Below, piece after piece: positions 52,958 to 61,409 of a DNA stretch of 64,000 nt. Within the stretch, counting starts at the first letter, position 1. The number at the start of each line of letters is the position of its first letter. The notes under the pieces were generated by a model. That model was given only the letters and a program-made list of their open reading frames with translations. It was not told the origin of the DNA and made no database searches. Source of the DNA: Flavobacterium hercynium (GTDB lineage: Bacteria; Bacteroidota; Bacteroidia; Flavobacteriales; Flavobacteriaceae); assembly GCF_002217285.1 (NCBI RefSeq), contig NZ_MUGW01000008.1:132394-196393 (forward strand). Reading direction: 5' to 3'. The translations under genes and the position numbers were made by a program.

Positions 52958-54760
52958 TTAATCTTCTTTCTCAGCTAATTTACGTTCCAGTTCTATTTGA
53001 AATTCTTCAATTACCGGCTTCATAGTGCTTTCCGGAATATCAGCTATTCTAATGTACATTAAACCGTCTATAGCGTTATTGAACAAAGGATCTACGTTAA
53101 AAGCAACTACACGTGCATTTTGTTTGATGTATTTTTTAATTAAAACAGGCAAACGTAAATTTCCTGGTTCTAATTCATCAATAATTTTATCGAATTTATT
53201 CAAGTCTGATTCCGCTTCATCAAAGATAAAGTCCTTGTCAGCATCTTTCAGTTTTACTTTGTATGCTTTTTTAGGATGGATGTATTGTGCAATATACGGA
53301 TCGTAATAATTAGACTTCATGAACTCAATCATCAAAGATTTAGAGAAGTCCGAAAATTGATTACTGATACTCACACCACCCATTAAGAATTTATGCTCAG
53401 GATAACGCAATGTAGTATGAATAATACCTTTCCATAGTAAAAACAAAGGCATTGGTTTTTGCTGGTATTCTTTAATGATAAAAGCACGTCCCATTTCGAT
53501 TGATTTGTGCATCATATCATGCAATTCCGGTTCAAAACGGAATAAATCATTCAAATAGAAACCTTCAATACCATATTTAGGATAAATTTCAGAACCTAAT
53601 CCCATGCGGTAAGCACCGGCAATTTTTTTAGTTTCATCATCCCATAAAAACATGTGGTGATAATATTGGTCAAATTTATCTAAGTCAATAGATTCGTTCG
53701 TTCCTTCACCTACTTCACGGAAAGTGATTTCGCGCAAACGGCCAATTTCATGTAAAATATTCGGTATAAATTTCGCTCTTGCAAAAAACACTTCATAGTT
53801 TTTACTTTGCAATAGCCTGCAGTCACCATCGCGAAGTGCATTTACTTCATCAATTAGTTTTGATTCGTTCGCCGGAGTTGCTATTTTTTTAGGCGCTTTC
53901 GGAATTTTTAAACTTGCAGTGTCCAATAATTTGCTGTCCTTTTCAAAAGGATTTGCCAGCATATAGGTTTTCTTTCTTAAAAATTCAGAGTATTCTTCAA
54001 ACGATTCAATTTCGTTTTGCTCGTTTACAGAAATCGGTTTACCAATACGAACTTTAATCACACGATCTTTTTGCGTAAGCAATTCCGATGGTAATTTTGC
54101 CGTACGCAAAGTGTCATCAATTTTAGAAAGCCAATAGAATAATCGGCTGTTTTTTGCATGAAAATAAATAGGTATAACAGGAACTTTAGCTTTTCTGATT
54201 AGTTTAAGAGCACCTTCTTCCCAAGGTTTATCAACAACCAGTTTGCCATCTTTATAAGTCGATACTTCTCCGGCCGGAAAAATACCCAAAGGTTTACCAT
54301 CGCTCAAATGACGAAGGGTTTCTTTAATTCCAACCACGCTTGATTTAGCATCCCTATGATTCTCAAAAGGATTAACCGGCATGATGTATTTTTTTAACGG
54401 AACAATTCGGTGTAATAAAAAATTAGCAATAATCTTGAAATTAGGTTCTCTTTCAAGCATTAATTTCAATAACAAAATTCCATCAATTCCTCCAAGTGGA
54501 TGATTTGAAATCGTAATGTACGCGCCATCTTTGGGTAAACGTTTTAAATCTTCTTCTGGAATTTCAAATTTAATTTGTAATTCGTCTAAGACTCCATTTA
54601 AGAATGGAACGTCTTCTAAGTGTTTATTGTGGTCGTAAATTTTATTAAGGGTCGATATTTTGAGAACCTTCATAAGCATCCAACCCGAGAAAGTACCCAA
54701 TACCCCGTACTTGTCAACATTTATTGCTTTTGCAACTTCTTTCGCGGTAACTAAACCCAT
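52958..54760 (-). CDS. olsF: OlsF-type bifunctional ornithine lipid synthase
   Basis: A 600-residue fusion of two acyltransferases. The N-terminal half (about 1-270) is a PlsC-like domain with the SNHPLGGID motif (His87, Asp93) and FPAGEVST; the C-terminal half (about 310-600) resembles OlsB, with EVFFARAKFIPNILHEIGRLREITF and YRMGLGSEI. The OlsF family, described in Serratia and with homologues reported in Flavobacterium johnsoniae, makes ornithine lipids: the C-terminal part N-acylates ornithine and the N-terminal part adds the second chain. The motif spacing HX5D differs from the usual HX4D. Confidence 0.8.
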   Translation of the reverse strand: MGLVTAKEVAKAINVDKYGVLGTFSGWMLMKVLKISTLNKIYDHNKHLEDVPFLNGVLDELQIKFEIPEEDLKRLPKDGAYITISNHPLGGIDGILLLKLMLEREPNFKIIANFLLHRIVPLKKYIMPVNPFENHRDAKSSVVGIKETLRHLSDGKPLGIFPAGEVSTYKDGKLVVDKPWEEGALKLIRKAKVPVIPIYFHAKNSRLFYWLSKIDDTLRTAKLPSELLTQKDRVIKVRIGKPISVNEQNEIESFEEYSEFLRKKTYMLANPFEKDSKLLDTASLKIPKAPKKIATPANESKLIDEVNALRDGDCRLLQSKNYEVFFARAKFIPNILHEIGRLREITFREVGEGTNESIDLDKFDQYYHHMFLWDDETKKIAGAYRMGLGSEIYPKYGIEGFYLNDLFRFEPELHDMMHKSIEMGRAFIIKEYQQKPMPLFLLWKGIIHTTLRYPEHKFLMGGVSISNQFSDFSKSLMIEFMKSNYYDPYIAQYIHPKKAYKVKLKDADKDFIFDEAESDLNKFDKIIDELEPGNLRLPVLIKKYIKQNARVVAFNVDPLFNNAIDGLMYIRIADIPESTMKPVIEEFQIELERKLAEKED

Positions 54761-54849
54761 GTACTATTTTTATTTATTAGAGCAGTGAACAAAGATAACA
54801 AAAAAGTCTACTTTTCGTCGTTAGAAACACAAACTTTCTACTTTTTTAT

Positions 54850-54857
54850 TACATTTG
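54850..54857 (+). promoter_or_regulatory. candidate -7 box for the exonuclease III gene
   Basis: TACATTTG matches TAnnTTTG exactly and ends 23 nt before the ATG at 54881. It supports that ATG over the upstream GTG at 54785. Confidence 0.45.
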
Positions 54858-54880
54858 AAATCCTAAAAAAAATAATTTTA

Positions 54881-55642
54881 ATGAAAATAATTTCCTATAA
54901 TGTAAACGGAATAAGAGCTGCAATTTCTAAAGGATTTATCGAATGGTTACGACAAGCAAACCCTGATGTCATCTGTCTTCAGGAAATAAAAGCTTCGCAG
55001 GATCAGGTTCCGGTTGATCTAATCACAGATGCAGGTTATCCGTATCAATACTATTATCCTGCAACTAAAAAAGGATATAGCGGTGTCGCCATTTTATCTA
55101 AAATAAAACCCAATAATGTGGTTTTTGGAACCGGAATTCAGCACATGGATTTCGAAGGACGTAACCTTCGTGCCGATTTTGACGACTGTTCTGTAATGAG
55201 TTTGTACCTTCCTTCAGGAACAAATATTGAAAGATTAGATCATAAATTTATGTTTATGGATGATTTTCAAACGTATATTAACGAGCTGAAAATTACAATT
55301 CCAAATCTTATCATTTGTGGTGATTACAACATTTGTCATGAAGCCATAGATATTCACGATCCGGTTCGTAACAAAACAGTGTCAGGATTTTTACCAGCTG
55401 AACGTGCCTGGCTTGATGGATTTATGAAATCGGGTTTTGTAGACAGTTTCCGTCATTTTAATAAAGACCCACATCACTACTCATGGTGGAGTTACCGCGC
55501 GGGAGCCCGAGGAAACAACAAAGGATGGAGAATCGACTATAATTTGGTGAGCAACACATTGGAGCACAGATTAAAACGTGCCGTTATCCTTCCGGATGCG
55601 ATACACTCAGACCATTGTCCGGTTTTGGTGGAAATAGAGTAA
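54881..55642 (+). CDS. xth: exodeoxyribonuclease III
   Basis: A 253-residue AP endonuclease/exonuclease III in base-excision repair. Motifs: MKIISYNVNGIRAAISKGF at the start, CLQEIKA (Glu), GDYNICHEAIDI and the C-terminal WRIDYNLVS and DAIHSDHCPV. I place the start at ATG 54881 because the upstream in-frame GTG adds 32 residues unlike the family and would pass the -7 box. Confidence 0.94.
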   Translation: MKIISYNVNGIRAAISKGFIEWLRQANPDVICLQEIKASQDQVPVDLITDAGYPYQYYYPATKKGYSGVAILSKIKPNNVVFGTGIQHMDFEGRNLRADFDDCSVMSLYLPSGTNIERLDHKFMFMDDFQTYINELKITIPNLIICGDYNICHEAIDIHDPVRNKTVSGFLPAERAWLDGFMKSGFVDSFRHFNKDPHHYSWWSYRAGARGNNKGWRIDYNLVSNTLEHRLKRAVILPDAIHSDHCPVLVEIE

Positions 55643-55709
55643 TTTTGGTATTGTTCTTGATGAGAGAGTTTGTTAATAAACGCCTCAAATTAATAAAATA
55701 ATAAAAATT

Positions 55710-56654
55710 ATGATTAAAAAAGCATCCATCGGATTACTAATTTTAGCGTTATCCACAACTTCATGTGTTTCTAAGAAAATTTATAATGATCTGGAAACAA
55801 AGTATTCAGATCTTAAAAAAGAGAATCGCAATATTGCTGATGAAAACAGTAATTTAAATAAAGCAAAGAACCAACTGGAACTGGAACGCGATAACCTGAC
55901 AAAAGATTTAAATGCTACAAAAGCGGATTTAGCGAAACAAAAAGCAGATTTAGCAACAGAGCAAAAAAAGTATAAAGTTCTTCAGGACTCCTACAATGCA
56001 CTTGAAAAAAACAGTAACGACGCATTAGAAAGCAACATGAATAAAAACCGTGATTTGCTGGCGCAATTAGAAGCTAAGTCGAAAAAATTAGCCGAAGAGC
56101 AAGCACGTTTGGATAAAACAGCAAGCCGATTAAATGAACTTGAAGCTATGATTGCCGCTAAAGAAGAAGCAATGCGCAAGCTGAAAGAAACATTATCGAA
56201 AGCCTTAACAGGTTTTGAAGGTAAAGGTTTGACAGTTGAGCACAAGAACGGAAAAGTATATGTTTCTATGGAAAACAAATTACTTTTTAATTCAGGAAGC
56301 TGGGCTGTAGGTTCTGAAGGTAGAAAAGCGGTTGTAGAATTAGGAAAAGTATTAGGAGATAATCCGGATCTTTCGGTTCTTATTGAAGGACACACAGATG
56401 ATGATCCTTATGCAGGTTCAGGTCCAATTGCAAACAACTGGGATTTATCTACAAAAAGAGCAACTGCAATTGTAAATATTTTAAGCGAGAATGCTAAAAT
56501 CAATAAACAAAAATTGACTGCAGCAGGACGTAGCGAATTTTCTCCTTTGGCAAGTAATACAACAGCAGAAGGAAAAGCTAAAAACCGTAGAATCGAAATC
56601 ATCTTAACACCACGATTAGATGAAATTGCAGATATGTTAAATAGCATAAACTAA
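55710..56654 (+). CDS. OmpA family lipoprotein with coiled coil
   Basis: A 314-residue outer-membrane lipoprotein. A signal peptide ends at a TTSC lipobox (about 19), a long coiled-coil of Lys, Asp, Leu and Ala follows (about 25-150), and the C-terminal OmpA domain (about 185-300) has VLIEGHTDDDPYAGSG, the peptidoglycan-binding pattern. It tethers the outer membrane to peptidoglycan. Confidence 0.9.
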   Translation: MIKKASIGLLILALSTTSCVSKKIYNDLETKYSDLKKENRNIADENSNLNKAKNQLELERDNLTKDLNATKADLAKQKADLATEQKKYKVLQDSYNALEKNSNDALESNMNKNRDLLAQLEAKSKKLAEEQARLDKTASRLNELEAMIAAKEEAMRKLKETLSKALTGFEGKGLTVEHKNGKVYVSMENKLLFNSGSWAVGSEGRKAVVELGKVLGDNPDLSVLIEGHTDDDPYAGSGPIANNWDLSTKRATAIVNILSENAKINKQKLTAAGRSEFSPLASNTTAEGKAKNRRIEIILTPRLDEIADMLNSIN

Positions 56655-56683
56655 GGTTCTAAGGGACTGAAGTTCTAAGATAC

Positions 56684-56717
56684 AAAGGCTCAAAGTTTTT
56701 TACTTTGAGCCTTTTTT
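56684..56717 (+). terminator. intrinsic terminator after the OmpA-family gene
   Basis: A 12-bp stem AAAGGCTCAAAG / CTTTGAGCCTTT with a 7-nt loop and a T-run. Confidence 0.87.
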
Positions 56718-56784
56718 CTCATTTACGGTTCTCAAAACCTTGCAGTAAAAGGAGATAGAGGATATTTTTTAAAATAAAAGTAAA

Positions 56785-56967
56785 ATGAAAGACTTGAAAA
56801 AAGAAGAGGATAAGTATATTAAGTTAGATTTTGATACCCAAGTTGATTCAAAACTCTTAGAAGAATATTATAAAAAAATAGAAGAAGGTTTAAATGATGT
56901 GAAATACAATCGAATAATTTCAAGAGAAGATTTGTTGAAAGAAATACAAGATTGGGATAGTGAGTAA
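56785..56967 (+). CDS. small acidic protein, possible antitoxin
   Basis: A 60-residue charged helical protein ending ISREDLLKEIQDWDSE. Its size, charge and helical C-terminus resemble antitoxins, but no toxin ORF follows; the next gene is an aldo/keto reductase 228 bp on. A terminator lies directly after it. Orphan antitoxin or unknown small protein; no family recognised. Confidence 0.55.
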   Translation: MKDLKKEEDKYIKLDFDTQVDSKLLEEYYKKIEEGLNDVKYNRIISREDLLKEIQDWDSE

Positions 56968-56984
56968 ATTTTAAGAAAGTATCT

Positions 56985-57008
56985 AAAAGGTTTTATCATG
57001 AACCTTTT
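56985..57008 (+). terminator. intrinsic terminator after the small acidic gene
   Basis: An 8-bp stem AAAAGGTT / AACCTTTT with an 8-nt loop, 17 bp after the stop. Only a short T-run follows. Confidence 0.6.
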
Positions 57009-57119
57009 GTAGCCGGTATAAAACTTAGCAACTTAGAATCTTAATAGCTCAGCACCTTCATAAAAAAACCTTATTCTTTTTTTAACTTTTCTATTATTCC
57101 ACGTTTCTTATTCCCTTTG

Positions 57120-57127
57120 TACCTTTG
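57120..57127 (+). promoter_or_regulatory. candidate -7 box for the aldo/keto reductase gene
   Basis: TACCTTTG matches TAnnTTTG exactly, 67 nt before the ATG. The spacer between contains CTTAG-rich simple sequence. No -33 TTG at the expected spacing. Confidence 0.35.
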
Positions 57128-57194
57128 AGTTTTATAATTCAAGGCTGTAAACTTAGCATCTTAGTTTCTCAGCAACTTAGTAACTCAAAGCAAA

Positions 57195-58232
57195 ATGAAA
57201 TACACAACTTTACCCAATACCGATATAAAAGTTAGTACAATCTGTCTCGGAACAATGACGTTTGGACAGCAAAATACCGAAGCTGATGGACATGCTCAAA
57301 TGGATTATGCACTTGAAAAAGGAGTAAACTTTTTTGATACAGCAGAAATGTATTCTGTTCCGGCTCGTCAGGAAACCTACGGAAGTACCGAAAAAATCAT
57401 TGGAACATGGTTTAAAAAATCAGGTAATCGCGAAAAAATAGTTTTGGCTAGTAAAATTGCGGGTCCAAATCCTAATTTCACCTATATGCGTGAGAAAGCA
57501 GACTTTTCTCCGGCAAGTATTAAATACGCTTTAGAAAACAGCTTAAAACGTTTGCAAACAGATTACATCGATTTGTATCAGATGCATTGGCCGGAAAGAA
57601 AAACCAATACTTTTGGACAACGTGCTTTTAAAGTTCAGGACGATGCCTGGGAAGATAACTTTAGAGCTGTTTTGGAAACATTCGATATTTTGATAAAAGA
57701 AGGAAAAATAAAACATATTGGTGTTTCCAATGAAAATGCCTGGGGAATGATGCGTTTTCTGGAAGAAAGTAAATATCAGAATTTGCCAAGAATAAAAACC
57801 ATTCAAAACCCATATAATTTGTTGAATCGTCTTTTTGAAGTAGGTTCTGCAGAAGTGGCGCTTCATGAAAATGTGGGATTATTGGCTTACTCACCTTTGG
57901 CTTTTGGTGTTTTGACAGGGAAATTTTTAACAGGAGAGAAACATCCAAATGCGCGAATAAATCTTTTTCCACAGTACACACGTTACAGCAGTGAGCAAAG
58001 TACAAAAGCGGCGCGTCTTTATCAGGAAATTGCACATAAACACGGATTGACATTTACAGAGCTTGCAATGGGGTTTGTGTTGCAACAGCCATTTTTGACC
58101 AGTGCAATTATTGGTGCAACGACCATGGAGCAATTAAAAGAAAATATCGGAACAATCGATATTGTACTTTCAAAAGAAATTCTGGCAGAAATAGACAAAG
58201 TTCAGGCTATTATTCCAGATCCGGCTCCTTAA
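57195..58232 (+). CDS. aldo/keto reductase, Tas-like
   Basis: A 345-residue NADP-dependent (beta/alpha)8 reductase. Catalytic Asp and Tyr are in NFFDTAEMYS, Lys in IVLASKIAG and His in YQMHWPER. The length and the SVPARQETYGSTEKIIGTW insertion fit the Tas branch. The substrate is unknown. Confidence 0.9.
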   Translation: MKYTTLPNTDIKVSTICLGTMTFGQQNTEADGHAQMDYALEKGVNFFDTAEMYSVPARQETYGSTEKIIGTWFKKSGNREKIVLASKIAGPNPNFTYMREKADFSPASIKYALENSLKRLQTDYIDLYQMHWPERKTNTFGQRAFKVQDDAWEDNFRAVLETFDILIKEGKIKHIGVSNENAWGMMRFLEESKYQNLPRIKTIQNPYNLLNRLFEVGSAEVALHENVGLLAYSPLAFGVLTGKFLTGEKHPNARINLFPQYTRYSSEQSTKAARLYQEIAHKHGLTFTELAMGFVLQQPFLTSAIIGATTMEQLKENIGTIDIVLSKEILAEIDKVQAIIPDPAP

Positions 58233-58256
58233 TTTCAAGTCAGTTTATAAAACATA

Positions 58257-58289
58257 AAATCCCGATAACTTTTGAAGTAATCGGGATTT
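58257..58289. terminator. bidirectional intrinsic terminator
   Basis: A 10-bp perfect stem AAATCCCGAT / ATCGGGATTT with a 13-nt loop between the convergent aldo/keto reductase and DUF4139 genes. Confidence 0.85.
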
Positions 58290-58304
58290 GTTATTTAAAA
58301 GAAT

Positions 58305-59945
58305 TTAGAGATTCAAATTCTGATCTTTAGGATATTTAACCCTGTAACTGATTCTTATTTTTTTCGTTTCATTTGGTTTTAGTTGCAATTGCCATGTCAA
58401 CAGTCCCGTTTCAGTAGTCACTTTTGCACTATCGTGTTGTAATAGTTCAACTTCAACCTCTTTATTGGTGCTTAACGGATATTGATCTTTCAATAATAAG
58501 GCAACCACTTCTTTTTTATTGTTTCGAACCGTAATGTCATAGGTAAAAGTCTGTTCTTTTTTAGACGATAAGAATTTTGTTCCCGATTTATCCGCTACCT
58601 TTTCACGTTTAATAGATACTTTTTTATCGCGTCCCATACTTAAATTAAGCGTATCGCTGGTTTCATTTGGTTCGATGAACGTTTTTCCAACATACATTCC
58701 TTCAAAAATAATATTAGCTTCGCCTCGTAGTAAATTGTATTTGCTGTAATCTGCAATTTCGGCAAGTAAGAAAGCTTCGTTTTCTACTTTAGGAACCGCA
58801 TAATATTTATACGATGCCGGTAGTTTTATCTCTTTTAAAGATACACTGTGCACTTTTCCATTTGATAAAATGTCATACGGAATATCAATATCAAAAGAAA
58901 CATTTAACTGATTTTCTTCAACAGTGGTATAATTAGATACAGATGATTCTGCCATTACGACAACAGGAGATGGCATTGCGCCTGATATTTCTTTTTCATA
59001 AAGCACCTCTTCTGCTAAATTTTGAATTGGTGCCATTTTTCTTTTCTGTCCATATCCAGGGCTTCTCTGAGTAATGTTTTCTCTTAAAAACCAAGAAGTT
59101 AATATTGGAGCCTGATTATTTTGGTTTGGAAAACCGCTAGATAAAGTCAGTTTTACTTTCTTCCAGTCAATTCCTGTGTTCTGAACCACTTGTGCTTTAT
59201 ACATCATATTGATTGGTGCGGTAACACTTTCAGAGCGTAAGTCATAAAAAGGAGTCCAGGTAGCATTATACGATAAGTATGAAATTTCCAGTGGAATAAT
59301 TCCGGGCGCATTCGTCATAACCTGAACGATTAACTTTCCGGAAGATGTTTTTTCTTCTTTGCTTGTATCAACTTCAAGTTTGTTTTGCAGTTTTACCAGT
59401 GTTTCATTCAGCTTTTGCTGTTTCGTTTTCAGATTGTCTATGTTGTTTGCAATTTCAATTTGCTTGTTTTTATAGTAATCAACCATTTTTATAAGTTCAG
59501 TTACATTCAAACCCGAGTTTACGCCAGAGATTTGCATGTTTTTATCTAAAAGCTGAATTGTTTTCGATTCAGAATTAATTGTATTATTTACTTTCAGAAT
59601 TTCTTTCTTAACTAAAGTAATACTATCATGAACTCTTTTGATAACAGGCGATTTGCTGTCTATTTCATATTCTGAAATGTAATTATTAGTAAACTGAACA
59701 GAAAGTACTGTGACGTTTGCCGGTGTACCAATTTGCACCGAATTTTCATTCACGTCTACCGCAACATTTTTGATTACAATTTCACTGGTTCCGGATGGTA
59801 GTGTGACAGAAGCAGTTTGAGAAATTTCTGCAGCATTAAAATAAACGGTTGCAGCTTTTACTTTTGCGGTTGTGAAGATTGGTTTTTGAGCAAATCCAAT
59901 TACAGCAACGAAAAGAAAGGACAATGTTAGTATGTTTTTATACAT
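58305..59945 (-). CDS. DUF4139 (mucoidy inhibitor MuiA-like) secreted protein
   Basis: A 546-residue exported protein. A signal peptide ends near GFAQ (19). An N-terminal DUF4140-like segment (KAATVYFNAAEISQTASVTLPSGTSEIVIKNV) and a coiled-coil (about 110-190) precede a DUF4139 beta-sandwich (about 210-546, SYLSYNATWTPFYDLRSES). Function is poorly known. It lies 66 bp after the VWA lipoprotein gene on the same strand. Confidence 0.85.
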   Translation of the reverse strand: MYKNILTLSFLFVAVIGFAQKPIFTTAKVKAATVYFNAAEISQTASVTLPSGTSEIVIKNVAVDVNENSVQIGTPANVTVLSVQFTNNYISEYEIDSKSPVIKRVHDSITLVKKEILKVNNTINSESKTIQLLDKNMQISGVNSGLNVTELIKMVDYYKNKQIEIANNIDNLKTKQQKLNETLVKLQNKLEVDTSKEEKTSSGKLIVQVMTNAPGIIPLEISYLSYNATWTPFYDLRSESVTAPINMMYKAQVVQNTGIDWKKVKLTLSSGFPNQNNQAPILTSWFLRENITQRSPGYGQKRKMAPIQNLAEEVLYEKEISGAMPSPVVVMAESSVSNYTTVEENQLNVSFDIDIPYDILSNGKVHSVSLKEIKLPASYKYYAVPKVENEAFLLAEIADYSKYNLLRGEANIIFEGMYVGKTFIEPNETSDTLNLSMGRDKKVSIKREKVADKSGTKFLSSKKEQTFTYDITVRNNKKEVVALLLKDQYPLSTNKEVEVELLQHDSAKVTTETGLLTWQLQLKPNETKKIRISYRVKYPKDQNLNL

Positions 59946-60011
59946 AATATTTCGGTTAAAGTTGGTGTAAGATATAAATTGATAGGTATAAATATACGGT
60001 TGTTCATCGTA

Positions 60012-61172
60012 TTATTTTTCAACAGTATATCCTTTTACTTTTGCAAAGGCTACAATAGATGTATTTATAGCATTTCCAAGATCATCTTGTTTTTTAGATT
60101 TTTTAGATTCCGCATCAATATAGTCCTGACGTTTTTTAGCTAACGTTCCAATTTCTTTCTGGATTGTTGCTCTTTCCTTTGTCTTTTCTGCAACAATTGT
60201 TTTTAGTTCCGATTCAGATTTACCCTGAAGCTCTGCTGGTAATTCTTCTTTTTTGATTTTTGATATTGCTCCGGCATCATCTTTTACTTTGTCAACTAAG
60301 TCCCAGCTTTCGTTTTTGTAAACCGCTTTTGATTTGCTTACAGCACGTTCGGCATAATTTGCAGCAGAAACACGTTGCGCATTTTTATCCTGCGTTTCCT
60401 GATTCATCTTTTTAGCAGAACCTTTTGCTCCATAGCCAATATACGTTTTGTTGATTTTTTCATTACATTTTGTAATTTCTTCATCATAAGGAGTGGCGAT
60501 ATAGCGGATACTTTCGTTAGAATCAATATTAAAGTATTTCCCTTTTCCGTAATCAGCACCGTCTTTCCACAAAATATTGATGCCTTCCGTTCTATCGCCA
60601 CAATATATAGTATTCACATAAATATCATTTTTTAAAGCATCACTAATTGCTTCTTTGTAATTAATTCCGCCTTGATTAAATTCTTCGTTTCCGGCAATAT
60701 AAATGAGTTTCATATTGTTGTTGTCTTTTGCCCATTTTAATTGTTTGGTTGCATCCTGAATAACAGCTCCGCAATATTCATTTCCACCATTAGTTTTTAG
60801 CGCGAAAAGTTTTTCTGAAATCAAATCTAAATCAGTAGAAAGCGGTGCAACTTGTCTGATGTAGTTCGATTTTTGAGATAATCCGTCATTGCCGTATTCG
60901 TAAAGAGCAATTTCGATATCCGGAGTTTTTCCGTCATATTTTAAAGTTGTCAATGTGTTTACAATATTCCAAAGGCGTGATTTTGCCTGATCGATTAAAC
61001 CGTCCATACTTCCAGAGGTATCTAGTAATAATGCAACCTGTATTTTGGTAGTTTCAGCCGCTGTTGTTTTTTCAACAGGAGGATTGTCAACTGATTTTGC
61101 GTTAGAAGAATTGCAGCTTATTAATGAAATGGTAGTTGCAAAAATGGTCGAGATAAAGATATTTGATTTCAT
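60012..61172 (-). CDS. VWA domain lipoprotein
   Basis: A 386-residue lipoprotein with a lipobox LISC (about 20). A von Willebrand A domain (about 45-230) has the MIDAS DTSGSMDG at its first strand. The remainder is lysine-rich and helical. VWA domains bind ligands through a metal ion. It is followed by the DUF4139 gene, 66 bp downstream. Confidence 0.85.
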   Translation of the reverse strand: MKSNIFISTIFATTISLISCNSSNAKSVDNPPVEKTTAAETTKIQVALLLDTSGSMDGLIDQAKSRLWNIVNTLTTLKYDGKTPDIEIALYEYGNDGLSQKSNYIRQVAPLSTDLDLISEKLFALKTNGGNEYCGAVIQDATKQLKWAKDNNNMKLIYIAGNEEFNQGGINYKEAISDALKNDIYVNTIYCGDRTEGINILWKDGADYGKGKYFNIDSNESIRYIATPYDEEITKCNEKINKTYIGYGAKGSAKKMNQETQDKNAQRVSAANYAERAVSKSKAVYKNESWDLVDKVKDDAGAISKIKKEELPAELQGKSESELKTIVAEKTKERATIQKEIGTLAKKRQDYIDAESKKSKKQDDLGNAINTSIVAFAKVKGYTVEK

Positions 61173-61409
61173 AGTTTCTGATTTTTAATTGTTGAATTAC
61201 AGATCAAACTTATAAACTAAAAGTGTTCGTTTTTTGCAGAAAGGGTGAAACGCGGTTTTCACTTGGTGAAACAAGTTGTAAACAGGATATAAAATACTTT
61301 ACTTTACAGTATTAATTTTTGAGGTTCTAAGTTGCTTAAAATCTGAGTTGCTAAGATCGAAAAGTAGTGTAATGGACTTTTAGAATTTGGTGATTTAAAA
61401 TGCATAATT

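Noticed and set aside
56785..57194. Toxin-antitoxin pair
   Set aside because: The small acidic protein is antitoxin-like in size, but a terminator follows and no toxin-sized frame lies beside it.
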